Assembly: GCA_900543345.1 (NCBI GenBank)
Contig: UQRJ01000056.1
Location: 1-12,119, forward strand
DNA from: an uncultured Sporolactobacillus sp.
GTDB lineage: Bacteria > Bacillota > Bacilli > Bacillales > Sporolactobacillaceae
Direction of reading: 5' to 3'
DNA: 12,119 nt
Each line of letters begins with the position of its first letter. Positions within the stretch are counted from its first letter, which is position 1. Shown here one piece after another: positions 6,733 to 12,119 of the stretch. The translations under genes and the position numbers were made by a program. The notes below the pieces were generated by a model. That model saw only the letters and a list, made by a program, of their open reading frames with translations, made no database searches and was not told the origin of the DNA.

Positions 6733-6786
6733 TGCGGGGTGCCGCACGTTTCACCCGGTATTTTTCCGGGTCCAATCTTCAGTATA
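6733..6786 (-). promoter_or_regulatory. Candidate yunD promoter and two-hairpin leader
   Basis: On the minus strand a good -10, TATACT, is at 6786-6781, but the best -35 (TTGGCC) is 19 bases away and poor. The predicted leader then has two perfect short hairpins in tandem. ACCCGG/CCGGGT arms lie at 6771-6766 and 6758-6753 with an A-rich 7-base loop. TGCGG/CCGCA arms lie at 6746-6742 and 6737-6733. Neither is followed by a U-run. The yunD start follows 25 bases later. I see no known riboswitch class here. Confidence 0.35.
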
Positions 6787-6860
6787 TCCTTTTTCTCCGG
6801 CAAGCGGCCAATTTATTTTCCAACGGCCGACCGGCATGTTCACTTGCGAAAATACAGCAG

Positions 6861-6900
6861 AAAAAAACGGTGCCCATCCATGTATCGGATGAATGCGCCG
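6861..6900 (-). terminator. Likely intrinsic terminator of the suf operon
   Basis: On the minus strand, about 30 bases after the sufB stop, an imperfect hairpin is followed directly by seven U residues. It pairs CGGCGC...CATCC with GGATG...GCACCG around the loop GATACAT and contains mismatches. Position and U-run make it the natural end of the sufCDSUB transcript. Confidence 0.65.
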
Positions 6901-6929
6901 CTTGATCTCTCTTCGTTTCGGTTTCAGAG

Positions 6930-8333
6930 TCAGCCGATCGAACCGGCCATATTAAATTTAATCAACCGGTTCATCTCCACCGCATACTCCATCGGCAATT
7001 CTTTTGTGAACGGCTCGATGAAGCCCATCACGATCATTTCCGTTGCCTCTTCTTCGCTGAGTCCGCGGCTCATTAGATAAAACAGCTGCTCCTCGGACAC
7101 TTTGGAAACCTTCGCTTCATGCTCAAGCGAGATGTTGCTGTTCAGCACTTCGTTATAGGGGACCGTATCGGAAGTTGACCGATCATCCATGATCAAGGTA
7201 TCACATTCGACATGAGCGCGGGAATTGTCTGCCTTCGGGCTAAAATGAACCTTGCCACGGTAAGTGACATTGCCGCCGTCTCTAGCGATTGACTTGGAAA
7301 TAATCGTTGAGGATGTATTTGGTGCCAGATGGATCATCTTCGATCCCGAATCCTGGTTTTGGCCTTTGCCGCCGATAGCGATGGTCAGCGTATTGCCGCG
7401 CGCGCCTTCTCCCTTGAGAATGACGGACGGATATTTCATTGTTACGCAGGAACCGATATTGCCGTCGACCCACTCCATGGTCGCATGGTCCTCACAGATC
7501 GCGCGCTGAGTCACCAGATTATAGACATTATTGGCCCAGTTCTGAATGGTCGTGTACCGGCAATAGGCATTTTTGCAAACATAAATCTCGACAATGCCAC
7601 TGTGCAGGGAACTGTTTGAGTATACCGGCGCCGTGCAGCCTTCGACATAGTGTACCGAAGCTCCCTCGTCGACGACGATCAGCGTACGTTCGAACTGTCC
7701 CATACTTTCCGAATTAATCCGGAAATAGGCCTGCAGCGGCGTCTTGCAAACCACGCCTTTCGGCACGTAAACAAACGAACCGCCGGACCAGCAGGCTGCG
7801 TTCAGCGCCGAAAACTTGTTGTCGGCATAAGAGATGACCCTGCCGAAATACTTACGAAACAGTTTTTCATGTTTCTTCAGTGCCGTATCCGTATCCATGA
7901 AGATGATCCCTTCTTTTTCGAGATCTTTCTTCATGCTGTGATAAACGACCTCCGACTCGTACTGCGCCGACACACCGGCCAAGTATTTCCGCTCGGCTTC
8001 CGGAATACCCAGTTTGTCAAACGTATCCTTAATTTCCTGCGGTACCTCGTTCCAGCTCTTCCCCTGACGCTGTACCGGCTTAACATAATATGTCAAATCA
8101 TCGAATTTCAGTGCACTCAGATCGGCTCCCCATTGCGGCATCGGCCGCTTGAAGAAATGATGCAGACCCTTCAGCCGATACTCCAGCATCCATTGCGGTT
8201 CGTGCTTCTTTTTCGAAATCTCACGGACGATGTCTTCGCTCAAGCCCCGCTTGGTTCGGAAAACAGCGACATCTTTTTCCCTGAATCCGTACTTGTATGC
8301 ATCAATTTCCGGTACTTGTTGTTCGGTAGCCAT
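6930..8333 (-). CDS. sufB: Fe-S cluster assembly scaffold SufB
   Basis: This 467-residue protein is the SufB subunit of the SufBCD scaffold, on which Fe-S clusters are assembled in the cytoplasm. Length and sequence are typical for Bacillales. The family core includes NAACWSGGSFVYVPKGV and QNQDSGSKMIHLAPNTSS, and C377 lies in HVECDTLIM, which I align with the essential C405 of E. coli SufB. H405/E406 in SLEHEAKVSK would then match the conserved His-Glu pair there; these correspondences are from memory. SEEQLFYLMSRGLSEEEA near the C-terminus is a SufB/SufD hallmark. ATG 8333 is preceded by AAGGAGGA at 8 bases. It is the last gene of the operon, 118 bases after sufU, a gap with a candidate extra promoter. 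Confidence 0.97.
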   Translation of the reverse strand: MATEQQVPEIDAYKYGFREKDVAVFRTKRGLSEDIVREISKKKHEPQWMLEYRLKGLHHFFKRPMPQWGADLSALKFDDLTYYVKPVQRQGKSWNEVPQEIKDTFDKLGIPEAERKYLAGVSAQYESEVVYHSMKKDLEKEGIIFMDTDTALKKHEKLFRKYFGRVISYADNKFSALNAACWSGGSFVYVPKGVVCKTPLQAYFRINSESMGQFERTLIVVDEGASVHYVEGCTAPVYSNSSLHSGIVEIYVCKNAYCRYTTIQNWANNVYNLVTQRAICEDHATMEWVDGNIGSCVTMKYPSVILKGEGARGNTLTIAIGGKGQNQDSGSKMIHLAPNTSSTIISKSIARDGGNVTYRGKVHFSPKADNSRAHVECDTLIMDDRSTSDTVPYNEVLNSNISLEHEAKVSKVSEEQLFYLMSRGLSEEEATEMIVMGFIEPFTKELPMEYAVEMNRLIKFNMAGSIG

Positions 8334-8417
8334 CGGTGGATTCCTCCTTCACATTAAAATGTCCCTTCCGCAGAACGACGACGGTCGACCCCTTTTGCTT
8401 ATCGATTGTTACCTTCC

Positions 8418-8445
8418 ATTTTATCATGGTTCACAGAATTGTCGA
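8418..8445 (-). promoter_or_regulatory. Candidate internal promoter for sufB
   Basis: In the 118-base sufU-sufB gap the minus strand has TCGACA (8445-8440, 5 of 6 to the -35 consensus) and TAAAAT (8423-8418, 5 of 6 to the -10 consensus), 16 bases apart. Transcription would start about 75 bases before the sufB ATG. This gap is unusual because the other suf genes overlap or nearly touch. Confidence 0.4.
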
Positions 8446-8451
8446 ATTAAT

Positions 8452-8907
8452 TTACTTCCGCTCTTCAACCGCCGTGGCTTCGCGCAGCCCTTTTTCAAGT
8501 GCCTTCCACGCCAATGTCGCACATTTAATCCGCGCCGGGTACTGGGAAACGCCTTCGAGCGCCTCGGCATCGCCCAGTTCCAGCCCGTCGTCGTGCTGAC
8601 GTCCTTGAACCAGTTCGGAAAAATCGAAAGAAAGGTCATGAGCCTCCTTGACGGTTAACCCTTTAACCGCCTCCGTCATCATCGATGCCGACGATTGACT
8701 GATCGCGCAGCCGTTTCCCTCGAATCGAACGTCGGCAATCCGGCCGTTTTCCAATTTCAGCGAGACATGAATCTTATCCCCGCAAGATGGATTATTCAGA
8801 CTGACGGTTACACAACCCGGGCCGTCCAATAGACCGTGATTACGCGGGCGTTTGTAATGATCCATTATGACCGAACGATAAAGTTGATCGAGACGATTAA
8901 ACGACAT
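8452..8907 (-). CDS. sufU: SufU, zinc-dependent sulfurtransferase partner of SufS
   Basis: This 151-residue protein accepts persulfide sulfur from SufS by a zinc-linked ligand swap and passes it on to SufBCD. It has the SufU zinc set: C42 and D44 in NPSCGDKI, C67 in EGNGCAIS and C129 in ARIKCATL. The aspartate and the insert before the last cysteine separate SufU from IscU scaffolds. The frame extends upstream to 8991, but the true start is ATG 8907 (MSFNRLDQLYRS). It has AAGGAG about 10 bases away, inside sufS, and the extension would overlap sufS by 95 bases. Start and sufS stop overlap by 11 bases, so translation is probably coupled and the amounts of the two partners matched. Confidence 0.96.
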   Translation of the reverse strand: MSFNRLDQLYRSVIMDHYKRPRNHGLLDGPGCVTVSLNNPSCGDKIHVSLKLENGRIADVRFEGNGCAISQSSASMMTEAVKGLTVKEAHDLSFDFSELVQGRQHDDGLELGDAEALEGVSQYPARIKCATLAWKALEKGLREATAVEERK

Positions 8908-10120
8908 GGCCGAAGAACTCCTTTGCATCCTTAACTGCATGTGCCAGTTTGTCAATCTCTTCCGGTGTATTGTAAAAATAAAAGCTGGCACGCACCGTCG
9001 ATTCGCAATTCAATCGGCTCATCAGCGGCTGCGCGCAATGATGGCCGGCTCGGACGGCGATGCCTTCTGCGTCCAGCGCCGTCGAGACGTCATGCGGATG
9101 AACGCCGTCGATATTAAATGAAACGAGTCCGGCACGGCTTTTCGGCCCGTAAACGGTAACGCCGTCAATATCGGAAAGCGTATCATAGGCCATGCGGCCC
9201 AACGTTTCTTCCTGCTCTGCGATGCTGTCCATGCCGATTTTCTCCAGATAGTCGATGGCTGCACCGAATCCGATTGCCCCGGCAATATGCGGTGTGCCGG
9301 CCTCCATTTTCCAAGGCAACGCCGCCCACGTGGCGTGATGAAAACCGACCTCATCGATCATTTCTCCGCCGGTTTCAAAAGGCTCCATTTCCTCCAGCAG
9401 CGCCTGTTTGCCGTATAGTACGCCAATCCCGGTCGGCCCGAGCATTTTATGTCCGGAGAAAGCAAAGAAATCGGCATCCATCTCTTGAACGTCGACTGGC
9501 ATATGCGGTGCACTCTGCGCGCCGTCCACGACCATGATTGCGCCCTTTTGATGGGCAATCGCCGCAATCTCGCGGACCGGATTGATCGTACCGAGTACAT
9601 TAGATACTTGCGTGCATGAGACCAATTTCGTCCGGTCGGTAATCGTTCGCCGCACGTCATCCAGCTCAAGCGTCCCATCCGCTTGCATCGGGAAGTATTT
9701 CAATGTTGCTCCGGTCGCGGCGGCCGCCTGCTGCCATGGGATCAGATTGGCATGATGCTCCATCGGCGAAATCACGATTTCATCGCCCGCTTTCAGGTTT
9801 GCCCGCGCGTAACCGTAGGCTACCATATTAAGCGAATCCGTCGTTCCGCGTGTATAAATAATTTCTTTCGTACTTTTTGCGTGAATAAAGTGGCTGATTT
9901 TTTCCCGGGCCGCTTCATAACCTTCTGTCGCGATCGTGCCGAGCGTATGCACGCCGCGGTGCACATTGGCGTTATAAGAACGATAATAATCGGTAAGCGT
10001 ATCGATCACCGATTGTGGTTTCTGAGACGTCGCGGCATTGTCCAGATAGACAAGCGGATGTCCGTTAACCTCACGTCCGAGAATGGGAAAATCACGACGA
10101 ATCGCTTTGACATCAAGCAT
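8897..10120 (-). CDS. sufS: Cysteine desulfurase SufS
   Basis: This 407-residue PLP enzyme (group II, class V aminotransferase fold) turns L-cysteine into L-alanine and an enzyme-bound persulfide. Seen in the sequence: the PLP lysine K225 in FSGHKMLGPTG, the PLP-stacking histidine region SPMEHHANLIPW (121-130), DGAQSAPH (199-206) and the catalytic cysteine C362 in VRAGHHCAQPLM. The short loop before that cysteine is typical of group II desulfurases, which depend on SufU. The ATG shares one base with the sufD stop (TGATG), so translation is probably coupled. It sits between sufD and sufU as in other Firmicutes. Confidence 0.97.
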   Translation of the reverse strand: MLDVKAIRRDFPILGREVNGHPLVYLDNAATSQKPQSVIDTLTDYYRSYNANVHRGVHTLGTIATEGYEAAREKISHFIHAKSTKEIIYTRGTTDSLNMVAYGYARANLKAGDEIVISPMEHHANLIPWQQAAAATGATLKYFPMQADGTLELDDVRRTITDRTKLVSCTQVSNVLGTINPVREIAAIAHQKGAIMVVDGAQSAPHMPVDVQEMDADFFAFSGHKMLGPTGIGVLYGKQALLEEMEPFETGGEMIDEVGFHHATWAALPWKMEAGTPHIAGAIGFGAAIDYLEKIGMDSIAEQEETLGRMAYDTLSDIDGVTVYGPKSRAGLVSFNIDGVHPHDVSTALDAEGIAVRAGHHCAQPLMSRLNCESTVRASFYFYNTPEEIDKLAHAVKDAKEFFGHVV

Positions 10121-11427
10121 CAGCCAACCTTCCTTTCGATCAACCCGGCAAGCTGTTTTTTGACCCCTTCAATAGGGAGCAACTCCACAACGGGTTCCAG
10201 AAATCCTTCCACAATCAGTTTCTCTGCCGTCTCTTTTTTGATGCCCCGGCTTCGCAAATAAAAGAGTTGCTCGGGGTCGACACGTCCGACCGACGCGGCA
10301 TGCGCAGCAATGACATCGTACTCGTCAATCAGCAGAATCGGGTTCGCATCGCCGCGTGCCTTGTCGCTGAGCATCAAAACGCGCTGTGTCTGTTCGCCGT
10401 CCGCCTGCGACGCGCCATGTTCAATTTTGGTGCGGGCATTGAAAATCGAATTCGATGCATCTTTCTGGGCGCCGCGGACCAGCAGGCGGCTGACCGTCGC
10501 TTTACCGATATGCTGAATATAGTTGTCGAAATTCTGTTTCTGAGTCCCGGTGCCGACGCTGACCATTTTCGTATCGGTCGACGAACCGTCGCCTGCTAGA
10601 ATCGTCGAGTTCTCCGATACGGTATTGCCATCGTTCATCTGGCCGAGCGCCCATTGCAGATTGCCGCCGCGGGCCACTTTGCCGTAGCGGTTGACGTAGG
10701 TAACCATCTTGTCACTAAAATTATCTACCGCACCGAACGTGACGTGAGCATTTTCACCGACTGCGATTTCGCCGATCAGATTGGCGGCGCCTTCGCCGAC
10801 TGTTTGCGAAGAGAGATAACTTTCAACGTAGGTAACGGAACTGTTCGCTTCGGCAACAATCAGCGTATGGGCAACAAGCCCCGCCGAAGGAGCATCCTGA
10901 TAGTAAACCGTCTGCATCGGTTGCTTGATCACGACGTTTTTCGGTATATAAAGAAATGAACCGCCGTTCACAAGCGCCGCGTGCAGCGCGGTCAATCTGT
11001 GCCTATCGACCGATTCTTCCTTAAAATAAAACTTCTGCACCAGATTGCCGTATTTCCGGACGGCAGTTGCCAAATCGGTAAAAATCACGCCTTTTTTCAC
11101 AAGTTCCGGATCCAGCTCGCCGTACACTTTAACACTATTATGATGAACGAGCACATTGCTCGATTGCTTCGTGGAACAAATTAATTTTCCCGCTTCCGCA
11201 GGCAATGAACCGCTCTGGGAAACCAGGTGTCCGCGCGTATCATAATTAAAATTCGTAAAATTCCAGTCGGCAATTCGCGTCTTCTCCAGTTTCGGCAGGG
11301 GAAGTCGCTCGGCTAATTCCCTTCCCTTTAGCCTGATTGCTTTGAACCACTCCGGTTCCCTGCGTTCGGCGGAGAAACGGAGCACATCTTCCTCATCAAA
11401 CGGAAGTGTTTGTACTTGAGTCGCCAT
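10120..11427 (-). CDS. sufD: Fe-S cluster assembly protein SufD
   Basis: This 435-residue protein is a paralogue of SufB and forms the SufB-SufD heterodimer that works with the SufC ATPase. VNGGSFLYIPKNVVIKQPMQ is the part shared with SufB, and the C-terminal AAHAASVGRVDPEQLFYLRSRGI is a SufD hallmark. Its histidine (H376 here) matches the position I associate with H360 of E. coli SufD, needed for cluster assembly. The frame can be extended to 11466 but that would overlap sufC. ATG 11427 (MATQVQTLPF) has GGGAGGGAG just upstream and gives the normal family length. It starts 28 bases after sufC and ends in a TGATG overlap with sufS. Confidence 0.97.
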   Translation of the reverse strand: MATQVQTLPFDEEDVLRFSAERREPEWFKAIRLKGRELAERLPLPKLEKTRIADWNFTNFNYDTRGHLVSQSGSLPAEAGKLICSTKQSSNVLVHHNSVKVYGELDPELVKKGVIFTDLATAVRKYGNLVQKFYFKEESVDRHRLTALHAALVNGGSFLYIPKNVVIKQPMQTVYYQDAPSAGLVAHTLIVAEANSSVTYVESYLSSQTVGEGAANLIGEIAVGENAHVTFGAVDNFSDKMVTYVNRYGKVARGGNLQWALGQMNDGNTVSENSTILAGDGSSTDTKMVSVGTGTQKQNFDNYIQHIGKATVSRLLVRGAQKDASNSIFNARTKIEHGASQADGEQTQRVLMLSDKARGDANPILLIDEYDVIAAHAASVGRVDPEQLFYLRSRGIKKETAEKLIVEGFLEPVVELLPIEGVKKQLAGLIERKVG

Positions 11428-11455
11428 AATCTCCCTCCCCTTCTTCCTGCATTGC

Positions 11456-12072
11456 TCAGGCTTCAACCTTTTTATCGTCTTTGATGCCGAGTTCGGTTCT
11501 CATGCCGTCGTAGCCTTCACTTTCAAGATGTTTGGCTAATTCGGGGCCGCCGGTCTTAACAATGCGGCCATTCATCATGACGTGCACTTTATCCGGCGTA
11601 ATATAGTTAAGCAGACGCTGATAGTGAGTAATAATTAAGCAACCGAAGTTCTCGGACCGCATTGAATTAACGCCCTTGGCAACCCACTTCAGTGCATCGA
11701 TATCGAGGCCGGAATCGATCTCGTCAAGAATGGCAATCTTCGGCTCAAGCATTAATAGCTGGAGGATCTCGTTTCGCTTTTTCTCACCGCCGGAAAACCC
11801 TTCATTAACGTAACGTTCGGCCAGCGAGTGCTCCATTTCCAGCAGATCCATTTTTTTATCAAGCTGTTTAATAAACTTGATGACCGGAACTTCATGTCCC
11901 TCGCCGCGGCGTGCATTGATCGCCGTGCGTAGAAAATCGGCATTGGTGACGCCGCTGATTTCCCGGGGATATTGCATCGCCAGAAACAGTCCGGCACGTG
12001 CCCGTTCATCGACACTCATATCAAGTACACTTTTGCCGTCAATCGTCACCCTGCCTGAGGTGACCTCATAGT
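11456..12072 (-). CDS. sufC: SufC ATPase, 5' part missing
   Basis: This is the ABC-type ATPase that drives shape changes in SufBCD. Present are the Q-loop region AMQYP, the signature FSGGEKKR, the Walker B segment IAILDEIDSGLD and the H-loop ITHYQRLL. The Walker A lysine loop and the first fifty or so residues are missing. A GTG at 12049 could be mistaken for the start, but the coding frame continues upstream as YEVTSGR, which matches the family's conserved YEVT segment, until the sequence turns into adapter at 12073. The truncation is technical. SufC is normally the first gene of the operon, so the operon promoter also lies beyond this contig end. Confidence 0.95.
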
Positions 12073-12119
12073 CTGTCTCTTATACACATCTCCGAGCCCA
12101 CGAGACCCTAAGACATCTC
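12073..12119. other. Illumina Nextera adapter (library artefact)
   Basis: Bases 12073-12091 are the Tn5 mosaic end CTGTCTCTTATACACATCT. Bases 12092-12106 are the Nextera read-2 adapter CCGAGCCCACGAGAC. Bases 12107-12114 (CCTAAGAC) sit in the i7 index position, and 12115-12119 (ATCTC) begin the P7 sequence. The sufC frame is coherent up to 12071 and stops making sense here. This is untrimmed adapter at a contig end, not a mobile element. Confidence 0.98.

Noticed and set aside
7650..8357. 235-residue plus-strand frame opposite sufB
   Set aside because: It lies entirely antisense to the well-supported sufB and shows no recognisable domain; a shadow of the coding bias.
8908..8991. 28-residue N-terminal extension of SufU
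   Set aside because: It would overlap the sufS coding end and has no ribosome-binding site; the ATG at 8907 has one and gives the family length.
12073..12091. Tn5 mosaic end, considered as evidence of a transposon
   Set aside because: It is followed exactly by Nextera adapter, index and P7 sequence, so it comes from the library kit.
1..12119. CRISPR arrays, rRNA or tRNA genes
   Set aside because: No regularly spaced direct repeats and no cloverleaf or rRNA-like sequence was noticed in the window.

Overview
The window comes from a spore-forming member of the Bacillales. It carries LytH/YunA- and YunB-type sporulation proteins, a YunC (DUF1805) protein, a YunD-type nucleotidase and a Firmicutes-order sufCDSUB operon. 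In Bacillus subtilis the yunA-yunB-yunC-yunD genes sit in the same chromosomal neighbourhood as suf, so this is conserved core genome with one apparent insertion. I cannot name the genus from the sequence.

Layout. Positions 1-519 (+) hold the C-terminal part of a LytH-like M23 peptidase, cut by the window start. All remaining genes are on the minus strand. yunB (521-1315) converges with lytH, and yunC (about 1373-1678) lies just upstream of yunB. Between yunC and yunD is a block of about 3.4 kb for sulfane-sulfur (persulfide) handling. Its direction of reading is cstR (4747-5010), rhodanese 1 (4060-4377), rhodanese 2 (3677-3979), then a CoA-disulfide/persulfide reductase fused to a rhodanese domain (1931-3592). 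yunD follows (5326-6708), then sufB, sufU, sufS, sufD and a truncated sufC, which are transcribed in the order C-D-S-U-B.

How the genes work together. CstR has the persulfide-sensing pair Cys31/Cys60 and lacks the copper-ligand histidine, so it should sense sulfane sulfur rather than copper. Three imperfect palindromes of the form TATACC-N6-GGTATA lie upstream of cstR, rhodanese 1 and rhodanese 2. One of them sits between and overlapping the -35/-10 elements of cstR. This predicts an autoregulated, multi-operator persulfide regulon in which two rhodaneses move sulfane sulfur and the NADH-linked reductase reduces persulfide or CoA-persulfide. The suf operon next door generates persulfide sulfur with SufS/SufU and assembles Fe-S clusters on SufBCD. 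Any functional link between the two is inference.

The last 47 bases (12073-12119) are not genomic. They are an Illumina Nextera transposase mosaic end, read-2 adapter, an 8-base i7 index and the start of P7. sufC is therefore truncated by a library artefact at a contig end and not by biology.

Nothing in the window is a wholly unknown system. The most interesting material is the cst-like island with its three operators, plus two low-GC or remnant-like intergenic stretches at its edges.
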